Below, piece after piece: positions 34,858 through 41,493 of a stretch of DNA of 42,319 nucleotides (position 1 is the first letter of the stretch; each line of letters opens with the position of its first letter). The stretch is taken from assembly GCA_017616165.1 (NCBI GenBank), contig JAFZYR010000012.1:1-42319 (forward strand), given 5' to 3'. The translations under genes were made by a program, and so were the position numbers. The notes beneath the pieces are model-generated. The model did no database searches, was not told the origin of the DNA, and saw nothing but the letters and a program-made list of their open reading frames with translations. Origin of the DNA: Treponema sp. GTDB lineage: Bacteria; Spirochaetota; Spirochaetia; Treponematales; Treponemataceae.

Positions 34858-34873
34858 TGGAATAAATATAAAG

Positions 34874-34888
34874 TTGTAATTATTACAA
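34874..34888 (+). promoter_or_regulatory. Fur/PerR-family-like 7-1-7 palindrome in the leader
   Basis: TTGTAATTATTACAA is a perfect 7-1-7 inverted repeat with the TAATnATTA core common to Fur-, PerR- and Zur-type boxes. It differs from the PerR box only by one symmetric base pair in each arm. It lies about 20 bases past the expected transcription start and 45 bases before the ATG at 34933. Regulator identity is inference. Confidence 0.45.
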
Positions 34889-34932
34889 ATTACAAAATAA
34901 AGCTTTATATGAAAATTGGGAGGAGAACAAAA

Positions 34933-35478
34933 ATGGAAGCAAGAACGTTAGAACAGATTGAAAAAGAAATTGCTGAAACAAAGGCTGAACTTAAAGACGT
35001 ACACGGAAGCGAAACCGAAGTATATGCTCGTATCGTTGGTTATTACCGTGCAGTAAAGCACTGGAACAAAGGTAAGCGCGATGAATTTGACCAGCGCAAA
35101 ATGTTCACCCTTGAAGCCAGCACTGAATATGATATTACAGCTGCAGACGAGCCATGTGCCTGCTCTGCTCCTTCAAAAATGACAAAGGCAGAAACAGAAG
35201 AACATCCTGTTATGAACACACAGGCTGCTGCATACGAAATGTATACACGCAAAACCTGTCCAAACTGCCCTCCTGTAAAAGCCTTTATGGCAAACGTAGA
35301 AATTGCAGGACGCAATATTGACGTAGATACAGAAGAAGGTCTTGCAGAAGCAGCCAGCAAGGGTGTATTTGCAGCACCAACTGTAATCTTCTACAACGAC
35401 GCAGGAGTTGAAACAGCACGCTGCCACAACGTAGAAGAGCTCGAAGCCGTATTCAACAAGGTAGCAGTTACAGCATAA
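34933..35478 (+). CDS. Stand-alone glycyl-radical domain fused to a glutaredoxin-like domain (class III RNR subunit)
   Basis: 181 residues from the ATG at 34933, which has GGGAGGAG seven bases upstream; the in-frame ATG at 34909 lacks a site. Residues 1-25 are a charged helix. Residues 27-58 (TEVYARIVGYYRAVKHWNKG) are the C-terminal glycyl-radical segment of class III reductases, with G36 as the expected radical residue. A linker with CAC (C75, C77) follows. Residues about 100-181 form a glutaredoxin/NrdH-like domain with redox motif CPNC (109-112) and a cis-Pro loop (AAPTV, P149). I infer that this protein supplies both the radical and the reducing thiols to NrdD encoded just upstream. The activase gene follows after one base. 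Confidence 0.88.
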   Translation: MEARTLEQIEKEIAETKAELKDVHGSETEVYARIVGYYRAVKHWNKGKRDEFDQRKMFTLEASTEYDITAADEPCACSAPSKMTKAETEEHPVMNTQAAAYEMYTRKTCPNCPPVKAFMANVEIAGRNIDVDTEEGLAEAASKGVFAAPTVIFYNDAGVETARCHNVEELEAVFNKVAVTA

Positions 35479-35479
35479 A

Positions 35480-36232
35480 ATGGCACAGTTAGCCTTAGAC
35501 AAACCTGCCGGCGTACTGGTAAAAACCACCTGTGTGGATTACCCTGGTCTTCTGGCAGGTTCTTTTTTTCTAAAAGGATGTAATCTCCGCTGCCCTTACT
35601 GCTATAACACAGGCTTAGTCTTAGGCAAGGACGACGGTACCCAGCCTCTCAATACCGTCCAGGAGCTTTTTGACCATCTGGAAAAACGTCAAGGCATCCT
35701 CAAAGGTCTTACAATAAGCGGCGGCGAACCTCTGATTAATCCCTACACTCCATTGATAATCCGCAAAGCCCGTGAGCTTGGCTACCAGATAAAGCTCGAC
35801 ACCAACGGAACTTTGCCCGACGAACTGGAAGCCTTTCTGGATAATCCTGAACTGCGCCCAGACTTTATTGCAATGGATATTAAAACAAGTCCACAAAGGT
35901 ACGCAGAGGTTATATGTCCAGCCTTCAGCCAGTATCATAATAAGACAGAACACTTTGTAAACGTACTTGAACGCAGTGCAAAATTGGTTGCAGCCTACCC
36001 TTCAGACAAAAGAGAATGGCGTACAGTTCTTGTACCACCGCTGGTACAAAAAGAAGACATCCAAGCCATGGCAGCAATTTTACCAAACGACGCCTCCTGG
36101 CAGTTTGCACAATTTATGAACAAAAATTGTATTGATCCTTCTTATAATGAAATATCACCATATACTGACAGTGAAATAAATGAACTAATACAATATGCCA
36201 AAAAAATAATCCCCGGAGCCAATTTACGCTAA
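35480..36232 (+). CDS. nrdG: Anaerobic RNR-activating radical-SAM protein
   Basis: 250-residue radical-SAM enzyme. The [4Fe-4S] cysteines are C34, C38 and C41 (GCNLRCPYC), followed by the SGGEPL SAM-binding motif and KLDTNGT strand. The form (TTCVDYPG start, about 230-250 residues) is that of the NrdG-like activases paired with NrdD proteins of the non-enterobacterial type. It should generate the glycyl radical on G36 of the preceding protein. It begins one base after that gene's stop with no separate ribosome-binding site, so translation is probably coupled. Some databases label the family simply 'anaerobic RNR activating protein'. Confidence 0.9.
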   Translation: MAQLALDKPAGVLVKTTCVDYPGLLAGSFFLKGCNLRCPYCYNTGLVLGKDDGTQPLNTVQELFDHLEKRQGILKGLTISGGEPLINPYTPLIIRKARELGYQIKLDTNGTLPDELEAFLDNPELRPDFIAMDIKTSPQRYAEVICPAFSQYHNKTEHFVNVLERSAKLVAAYPSDKREWRTVLVPPLVQKEDIQAMAAILPNDASWQFAQFMNKNCIDPSYNEISPYTDSEINELIQYAKKIIPGANLR

Positions 36233-36275
36233 AATTACCATACTAAAAAAATGCGACCCCTAAAAGAATGCATTA

Positions 36276-36406
36276 AAAAAAAGATATGCGCAAGCGAAAG
36301 CGCGGCTTCAAACTGCATCGTGCGGTGCGAGCGCAGCGAGTCTAATACCTATTACCGCACGCCGGCAGTTTGCAAGACGCGATGCAGCGGGAGCATATCT
36401 TTTTTT
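36276..36406. repeat. Nested palindromic intergenic element
   Basis: Outer arms are perfect 14-mers: AAAAAAAGATATGC (36276-36289) and GCATATCTTTTTTT (36393-36406). Inside lie further paired segments: CAAACTGC with GCAGTTTG, and GTGCGGT with ACCGCAC. The GC-rich core differs sharply from AT-rich flanks. It could fold as one long branched hairpin and, with its T7 end, also terminate nrdG transcription. Similar in design to 189-232. No coding potential seen in 36233-36503. Confidence 0.7.
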
Positions 36407-36503
36407 CACAAAGATCTAATTACGGGAGCATTTTTTTTATATGATTTAATTTCTCCATATATTGACACTTATTTTTTTTTCATATAATATTTGTTCATTG
36501 CAT

Positions 36504-36576
36504 GGGGATATAGCTCAGTTGGTAGAGCACACGGCTCATATCCGTGATGTCATAGGTCCGATCCCTATTATCCCTA
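36504..36576 (+). tRNA. tRNA-Met (CAT), elongator type; Ile2 not excluded
   Basis: 73-base cloverleaf: acceptor GGGGATA/TATCCCT (one G-U), D-arm GCTC/GAGC with AGTTGGTA loop, anticodon stem CACGG/CCGTG with loop CTCATAT (anticodon CAT), T-arm ATAGG/CCTAT with loop TCCGATC, discriminator A. CCA is not encoded. The anticodon stem lacks the three G-C pairs of an initiator. A lysidine-modified tRNA-Ile2 would have the same anticodon. The T-loop has C at position 55 where T is nearly universal. A strong terminator follows within ten bases. Confidence 0.93.
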
Positions 36577-36582
36577 TACTTC

Positions 36583-36615
36583 AAATCCTGTTCACAACGA
36601 ACAGGATTTTTTTTT
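36583..36615 (+). terminator. Rho-independent terminator of the tRNA gene
   Basis: AAATCCTGTTC (36583-36593), loop ACAAC, GAACAGGATTT (36599-36609), running into a tract of nine T in total: a perfect 11-bp stem plus U-tract. Confidence 0.92.
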
Positions 36616-36674
36616 CTTGTCAAAATTTAGCATACGGGTTATAATAGTTTATTATTATTCAGGAGAATCATTTT

Positions 36675-37115
36675 ATGAAAAAAATATTTGCCATTGCAAT
36701 CCTTTTGGGTATTTTCGCAACTGTTGCTGCATTTGCAGAAAATCAGGATCTCTCACGTCCAAAGGATGAATCAAAATGGAGCGACATGACTTACGTAACT
36801 GCTCCAATACTTAAAATACTTGAATCAAAAGACTGCTACGTAGTTTTCTACCAGAAAAAATATGCCGGAACAGCAACAACTGTAATTCCAAAATCCTGGA
36901 ACTCCTACAAAAAAGGTGAAGCCAGAAAGCTCAAGTTCCGCAACATCAAAAATCCAAACGAAGCTTATTTGTCTGTAATCAAAAAAGGCGGAGAATTCCA
37001 GTATATAATTCTTAACTGCCCTATGAAAAAGAACAATAACCTTTGGGGCATTCTTGGAATGGATGCAAATGTTCAGGGTGCAGACAAAGATACACTGGAA
37101 GAATTAGACTTATAA
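36675..37115 (+). CDS. Small exported protein of unknown function
   Basis: 146 residues with a clear signal peptide (MKKIFAIAILLGIFATVAAFA, cleavage after AFA). The mature 125 residues are basic and beta-rich (YVVFYQKKYAGTATTVIP, QYIILNCPM). No cysteine lipobox. AGGAGA lies a few bases before the ATG. It ends two bases before the start of the NrnA-like gene. Function unknown; probably periplasmic. Confidence 0.78.
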   Translation: MKKIFAIAILLGIFATVAAFAENQDLSRPKDESKWSDMTYVTAPILKILESKDCYVVFYQKKYAGTATTVIPKSWNSYKKGEARKLKFRNIKNPNEAYLSVIKKGGEFQYIILNCPMKKNNNLWGILGMDANVQGADKDTLEELDL

Positions 37116-37117
37116 TC

Positions 37118-38110
37118 ATGAGTATTCTAAACCAAAAAGACTCTGACCAATTAAAAGAATTTATTGAAACACATAAATTCTTTTTAATTATTGGTCACAA
37201 AGAGCCCGACGGAGACTGCATTGCCTCCTGTCTGGGACTCGCTGCCATAGTTAAACATTTTGATAAACCTTATCAGCTCATTTCGGCAGGTCCTTTTAAA
37301 CGCAACGAAATAACAGAATATCTGCCTCTATTCACCGATAAAATTGAATTTCTTGATAATTCAGACAGACAGCAGACCGGACTTATCATAACCGACTGTT
37401 CAGAGCTTAACCGACTTGGCGACATAGACTTTGATTTTAAAGGCCTCGACACCTTTATAATTGACCATCACAAAACCTCAGACATTCCGCCTGATTCAAA
37501 GGGCTATATCAATTCTTCCGCACCGGCTGCATCCTATATCGTACAGCTTTTTTACGAAAGCCTTATCGGCCCTCTTCCACAAGAGCTTGCAAAAATCATC
37601 TTTTTTGGAATCTGTACAGACACTGGCTTTTTCCGTTTTCTGGATTCTTCTGACACCAGCGCCGACGTATTCCAGGCCTGTGCCCGACTTACCTCCTACG
37701 GTGCAGATCCAAGACAGATTTATAACAAAATAAACAACGGCAAACCCTGGTCTACCCGTAAGCTGCTTGGAGTTCTTTTGTCGCGTGCAGAACGTCATCT
37801 TGGCGGTAAGCTCATAATAACCTGGGAAACTCAGGAGGATACACACAAGCTTGGTTCCGAAGGCCGCGATTCTGATGCACTGTACCAGCTTTTGCTTTCT
37901 TCCCGCGATGTAAAGGCAGCAGTTTTTCTGCGTCAGGATACACCTTCTACCTGTACCGGAGGCTTCCGTTCGCTTGATGATGTAGATGTTTCGGTCGTTG
38001 CAGCAAAATTTGGCGGCGGCGGTCACAAAAATGCATCCGGAATGAGCACCGAAGGCCGCATAGACACCCTTATTCCTTCTATAGTAAAAGAATTTGCCCG
38101 CATAATGTAA
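37118..38110 (+). CDS. nrnA: DHH-family oligoribonuclease/pAp phosphatase (NrnA-like)
   Basis: 330-residue DHH/DHHA1 phosphoesterase expected to degrade short RNA oligonucleotides and convert pAp to AMP. Motifs: GHKEPDGDCIAS, TDCSE, IIDHHKT and, in the DHHA1 domain, GGGGHKNASG. The ATG at 37118 is chosen because homologues begin near here; an in-frame extension to 37043 is wholly inside the upstream gene. Ribosome-binding site weak, so coupling to the preceding gene is likely. Confidence 0.88.
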   Translation: MSILNQKDSDQLKEFIETHKFFLIIGHKEPDGDCIASCLGLAAIVKHFDKPYQLISAGPFKRNEITEYLPLFTDKIEFLDNSDRQQTGLIITDCSELNRLGDIDFDFKGLDTFIIDHHKTSDIPPDSKGYINSSAPAASYIVQLFYESLIGPLPQELAKIIFFGICTDTGFFRFLDSSDTSADVFQACARLTSYGADPRQIYNKINNGKPWSTRKLLGVLLSRAERHLGGKLIITWETQEDTHKLGSEGRDSDALYQLLLSSRDVKAAVFLRQDTPSTCTGGFRSLDDVDVSVVAAKFGGGGHKNASGMSTEGRIDTLIPSIVKEFARIM

Positions 38111-38182
38111 ATTTTTATTGTCATATCATATTCTTGTTTTAAAATAATACCTCTATCACAACACAAAAAGGAGGAATTTGTT

Positions 38183-39175
38183 ATGACGAGAGATGATTTC
38201 GAACTGATTCCCAGAAAAATCAATTCTGGCGAATTAAGCTGCAAACAGGCTGTAGAAGAAATTATTCTTTTTATAGCTCAGAACAAGGCTCTGTATGGCA
38301 TTCAGGTTTACGACGAGGATTTCATCAGTGAGTTCTTTATCTATTTTCTTGAACGCGCCCAAAAATTCGTTTTGTCTTATGATCCGAACCAGGGAATGTT
38401 TTTTTCTTACATTTACTGCTTTGTCAAAAACTGCTGTAACGCGGTCAAAAAACAAAGGTCCCTCAAACAGATAATTGATTATTACAACATGGGCGAAAGC
38501 ATTACAGATTACGAAGAACGTCAGACTGCCTATTCCAAGATTCGTTATGATGATTTTGAACGGCCCAAGGTTCCATATAAATACACTCCCATTTCCTATA
38601 AGGATTTTCAAATTGCCTGCCAGAGTGATAAGTACCAGATTAAACCACTACACCCTAAAACCGAACCCCCGCTTGCACCAGAGGTAAAGGAACGCTTTAA
38701 AGATTATTCTCCTCGGATGATTCAAAATATCATTATGGTTCTTGCCCTAAAATCCGCTTACTATATTACAGAAGACCAGATAAAAAGCATTTCGCAGTGG
38801 TTTAATATAGATAAAAAGAAGATTGAGCTCATCATTCAGGAAATTAAGGATGAAATGTCTGAACGTATAATCCACAAGGAACAGATGATTGAGCGGAGAA
38901 ACAAAGCCTACTTTCAGCATAAAAAGCTCAAAAATCAGATTGAATGGAACAATATTTCACGCCAGGATTCCGCTTATCGTAACGAAGAACTGCACCGCAA
39001 ATACAAAAGAAATACCGAAACCTGGGAATTATTAAATCATCAGATGGAAGAAGGCATGATTCACATACGCCCTACTACAAAGCTCATTGCAAAGGTGCTA
39101 GGCATAAGCGCACGCCAGGTAACCTACTATCAGACAACAGCTAGGAAAATTGGAATTGACATTTGCAAAGTTTGA
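38183..39175 (+). CDS. Sigma-factor-like protein of unknown target
   Basis: 330 residues. Residues about 43-92 (YDEDFISEFFIYFLERAQ, then LSYDPNQGMFFSYIYCF, VKNCCNAVKKQR) follow sigma-70 region 2: acidic helix, FDPxxGxF, hydrophobic helix with N, basic end. A long helical middle part (about 95-270) replaces the usual short linker. The C-terminus (about 300-326, TTKLIAKVLGISARQVTYYQ) is a helix-turn-helix as in region 4. It may be a divergent ECF-like sigma factor or a Treponema-specific DNA-binding regulator. GGAGGAA precedes the ATG. It lies between nrnA and the ITPase gene with its own AT-rich leader. Confidence 0.7.
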   Translation: MTRDDFELIPRKINSGELSCKQAVEEIILFIAQNKALYGIQVYDEDFISEFFIYFLERAQKFVLSYDPNQGMFFSYIYCFVKNCCNAVKKQRSLKQIIDYYNMGESITDYEERQTAYSKIRYDDFERPKVPYKYTPISYKDFQIACQSDKYQIKPLHPKTEPPLAPEVKERFKDYSPRMIQNIIMVLALKSAYYITEDQIKSISQWFNIDKKKIELIIQEIKDEMSERIIHKEQMIERRNKAYFQHKKLKNQIEWNNISRQDSAYRNEELHRKYKRNTETWELLNHQMEEGMIHIRPTTKLIAKVLGISARQVTYYQTTARKIGIDICKV

Positions 39176-39206
39176 TTTTTATTGCGCATAAATGTATTAT
39201 GTCTGT

Positions 39207-39860
39207 ATGAAGATTTATTTAGCAACAAACAACAAGAATAAAAAAAAGGAAATGGCACAAATTCTTTGTGACCATGAAATCATTACACCTTCCGACGAAG
39301 GAATTGAATTTGACCCGGACGAAACGGGAACTACCTTTTACGAAAACAGTCTTATAAAAGCTAAAGCTTTGTATGATATAGTACACTATCCGGTGATTGC
39401 GGACGATTCAGGCATCTGTGTTGACGCACTGGGAGGGTCACCAGGAATTTATTCTTCCCGCTATGCAGGCCCGGCCTTTATGCATGGCAAGCCAGACGGT
39501 ACAAAAATCTCGCAGGAAGAACAGAACATTTTCTTAATTCAGCAGCTAAACGATGCAATTAAACAGGGCAACCTTCCACCAGCCCCATATCTAAACGGAC
39601 CCCGCTCCTGCCACTACACCTGCGCCATGGTCCTCTACTGCGGCGGCGACCGCCTCTTTGTAGCCCAGGAAACCTTCGAAGGCACCCTAATCGACGATAT
39701 TAACAAGCAGGCCGGTGAAGGCGGCTTTGGCTACGACCCGATCGTTTTCCTCCCTCAATACCGCAAAACCGTGGCCCAAATTTCAGCAGAAGAAAAAAAT
39801 GCAATTTCTCACCGTGGCAAAGCAGTCCGAGCCATCCAAAAAATAATAGAAAATTTATAA
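39207..39860 (+). CDS. rdgB: XTP/dITP pyrophosphatase (Ham1/RdgB family)
   Basis: Removes non-canonical purine triphosphates from the nucleotide pool. 217 residues: LATNNKNKKKEM at the N-terminus, ETGTTFYENSLIKAK, the catalytic ADDSGICVDAL, PGIYSSRYAG, EGGFGYDPIVF and C-terminal SHRGKA all match the family. An ATG five codons upstream (39192) exists, but homologues start at MKIYLATNN. No ribosome-binding site is obvious for either. Confidence 0.93.
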   Translation: MKIYLATNNKNKKKEMAQILCDHEIITPSDEGIEFDPDETGTTFYENSLIKAKALYDIVHYPVIADDSGICVDALGGSPGIYSSRYAGPAFMHGKPDGTKISQEEQNIFLIQQLNDAIKQGNLPPAPYLNGPRSCHYTCAMVLYCGGDRLFVAQETFEGTLIDDINKQAGEGGFGYDPIVFLPQYRKTVAQISAEEKNAISHRGKAVRAIQKIIENL

Positions 39861-39877
39861 AATAAAATCTAAAGGGT

Positions 39878-40011
39878 GTCTGCGGGCCCCAGCGACGGAA
39901 AAAAAAGCAAGGTATCCCCCGTCATCCGTGCGACAGCCGGCGTAAACGCGGCTGCCCCACTGCCGGTTCCCCCTTACTTTCTTTTTCCTGCGTCCCACAG
40001 ACTCTTTTTTT
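39878..40011 (+). repeat. GC-rich palindromic element, possible terminator of rdgB
   Basis: Outer arms GTCTGCGGG (39878-39886) and CCCACAGAC (39994-40002) pair with one G-U. An inner hairpin CAGCCGGCG-TAAA-CGCGGCTG (39934-39954) is nearly perfect. The element is followed by nine T. Base composition is far richer in GC than its surroundings. It starts 17 bases after rdgB. Confidence 0.65.
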
Positions 40012-40099
40012 TTATGTTTTATCCTTTTATTTTCCCTTTTTTGTATTTTTTTTTACTTTTTATAACTTTTTTTTATTTTTTTTCTAAAGTTTTTTTCTA
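39988..40099 (+). other. Strand-asymmetric T-rich tract
   Basis: About 110 bases dominated by T on the plus strand, with many runs of 5-9 T and almost no A or G. Together with the element before it and the leader after it, it makes up the 412-base gap between rdgB and flaB. An open frame across it encodes only Phe-rich low complexity. Confidence 0.7.
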
Positions 40100-40112
40100 A
40101 TGATGACGAAAA
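40085..40112 (+). promoter_or_regulatory. Sigma-28 (FliA)-like promoter of the first flaB
   Basis: TAAAGTTT (40085-40092) equals the sigma-28 -35 consensus; GACGAAAA (40105-40112) matches six of eight bases of GCCGATAA. The spacing is one base longer than standard. Predicted start near 40119 gives a leader of about 150 bases. Confidence 0.5.
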
Positions 40113-40228
40113 TTTATATGAACCGCCATGGGTGTATCGACTTCGTAGAAGCAGCATTCAGGCCGGTTTAAGCAAAGATGTGTAGATGTAGCCTTGTAAA
40201 CATTTGCACATTTTTGCATCTTTTCAAT

Positions 40229-40267
40229 CAGAAGAAAGGATTCTTCTGCTACATATTCCAAGGAGGA
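40229..40267 (+). promoter_or_regulatory. CsrA-type leader hairpin plus Shine-Dalgarno of flaB
   Basis: CAGAAGAA-AGGA-TTCTTCTG (40229-40248) is a perfect 8-bp hairpin with GGA in its loop, the hallmark of a CsrA site. A second GGA lies in the Shine-Dalgarno AAGGAGGA (40260-40267), five bases before the ATG. This two-site arrangement parallels the B. subtilis hag leader; CsrA control here is inference. Confidence 0.5.
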
Positions 40268-40272
40268 ATACT

Positions 40273-41133
40273 ATGGTTATCAATCACAACATGTCGGCAA
40301 TGTTTGCCAATCGTCAGCTCGGTATCACTGGGCTCAGTCTCGACAAGGACATGGAGAAACTCTCTTCAGGTATGAGAATCAATCGTGCCGGAGACGATGC
40401 TTCAGGTCTCGCAGTATCTGAAAAGATGCGCAGCCAGATTAGAGGTTTGAATCAGGCAGCTCAGAATGCTCAGAACGGTATCAGCTTTATCCAGACAACA
40501 GAGGGTTACCTCCAGGAAACAACTGACCTTATGCAGCGTATCCGTGAGCTCGCAGTACAGTCATCAAACGGAATTTATTCTGATGAAGACCGTATGCAGA
40601 TTCAGGTAGAAGTTTCTGCCCTCATTTCTGAAGTAGACCGCATTGCTAGTTCTGCACAGTTCAACGGTATGAACATGCTTACAGGACGCTTTGCAATGCC
40701 AACAGGCGAAAATGTTGTTACAGGTTCTATGTGGTTCCACATTGGTGCTAACATGGATCAGCGCACACAGGTTTTCATTGGAACAATGTCTGCAATGGCT
40801 CTTGGCATTCGCGAAATTGGTTCTGAAGAAAAAATGTCTATCGCTACACCTGAAGATGCCAACCGTGCAATCGGTACAATCGATGAAGCACTTAAAAAGA
40901 TTAACAAGCAGCGCGCAGACCTTGGTGCTTACCAGAACCGTCTCGACCTTACAGTTAAGGGCTTGAACGTTTCAGCTGAGAACCTCCAGGCTTCAGAATC
41001 ACGCATCCGTGATGCTGACATGGCTTCTCAGATGGTTGAGTTCACTAAGAATTCTGTACTCCAGCAGGCCGGAACAGCAATGCTTGCTCAGGCTAACAGC
41101 CAGAGTCAGAATGTATTGAGCTTGCTCCGCTAG
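40273..41133 (+). CDS. flaB: Periplasmic flagellar filament core protein FlaB (first copy)
   Basis: 286-residue flagellin of the spirochaete periplasmic filament core. Typical ends are present: [15 protein letters not shown] with [21 protein letters not shown] at the N-terminus, and [20 protein letters not shown] to [11 protein letters not shown] at the C-terminus, forming the D0/D1 coiled coils. The short middle region lacks the outer domains of enterobacterial flagellins, as usual for FlaB. No signal peptide; export is by the flagellar type III apparatus. The ATG at 40273 has AAGGAGGA upstream, so the in-frame extension to 40204 is rejected. Codon use is strongly biased, as for an abundant protein. 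Which numbered FlaB this is cannot be decided here. Confidence 0.96.
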   Translation: MVINHNMSAMFANRQLGITGLSLDKDMEKLSSGMRINRAGDDASGLAVSEKMRSQIRGLNQAAQNAQNGISFIQTTEGYLQETTDLMQRIRELAVQSSNGIYSDEDRMQIQVEVSALISEVDRIASSAQFNGMNMLTGRFAMPTGENVVTGSMWFHIGANMDQRTQVFIGTMSAMALGIREIGSEEKMSIATPEDANRAIGTIDEALKKINKQRADLGAYQNRLDLTVKGLNVSAENLQASESRIRDADMASQMVEFTKNSVLQQAGTAMLAQANSQSQNVLSLLR

Positions 41134-41154
41134 TTGTTGTGATAGAGGATATAT

Positions 41155-41179
41155 GCGGTGGTGGATTTTCTGCCACCGC
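41155..41179 (+). terminator. Hairpin after the first flaB
   Basis: GCGGTGG (41155-41161) pairs with CCACCGC (41173-41179) across an 11-base loop, 22 bases after the stop. A T-run (CTTTTT) comes only about 16 bases later, so termination may be partial. Confidence 0.55.
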
Positions 41180-41238
41180 TCTCCCCTATTAATCTTTTTA
41201 AGTACAGCACGGTGTTTCATTTTTCCTACACATTTTTC

Positions 41239-41267
41239 TTAACAAAACACCAATAATGTTGTACAAT
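41239..41267 (+). promoter_or_regulatory. Sigma-70-type promoter of the second flaB
   Basis: TTAACA (41239-41244), 17-base spacer, TACAAT (41262-41267). Expected transcript start near 41274, giving a leader of about 220 bases. No sigma-28 motif as good as that of the first flaB was found in 41134-41493. Confidence 0.55.
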
Positions 41268-41343
41268 GTATATGTAATTTCAGTGCATATTGTTCTTTGA
41301 AAATAGTGCTGTCCATGGCTGTATGGTGACAGCAGAAACAGAC

Positions 41344-41488
41344 GGTTCTAATTAGGCATGTCTTAATATAAGGGCCAGCTGTTCCTGCTGAACAGGTCTG
41401 AAACTAAACTGGGGGCGCAGAACCAGATTAGCCTTCACCTGCAGGATAAAAACATGAAGTTTTTATTTTTAAGTAAACATGGAGGGCA
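41344..41488 (+). promoter_or_regulatory. Structured long leader of the second flaB
   Basis: GGTTCT (41344-41349) can pair with AGAACC (41419-41424), enclosing the hairpin CTGTTC-CTGCT-GAACAG (41379-41395). Downstream, CTTCA (41433-41437) and TGAAG (41455-41459) enclose a loop containing AGGA, and the Shine-Dalgarno ATGGAGGG (41479-41486) holds another GGA. Layout again suits CsrA-type control. No other gene seen in this gap. Confidence 0.45.
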
Positions 41489-41493
41489 CAACT

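Noticed and set aside
34600..34935. A frameshift or sequencing error separating NrdD from its radical domain
   Set aside because: The gap is 172 bases with stops, a near-consensus promoter, an NrdR box and a strong ribosome-binding site, and both protein ends carry extra helices; a single indel could not produce this.
36233..36503. Small coding gene after nrdG
   Set aside because: The possible reading frame consists of the two arms and core of the palindromic element; no ribosome-binding site or protein-like composition.
36462..36644. Open frame over the tRNA gene
   Set aside because: It overlaps a clear tRNA and its terminator; no ribosome-binding site.
39876..40100. Open frame across the GC-rich element and T tract
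   Set aside because: The translation is low-complexity Phe-rich sequence from a non-ATG start inside a palindrome; no coding signal.
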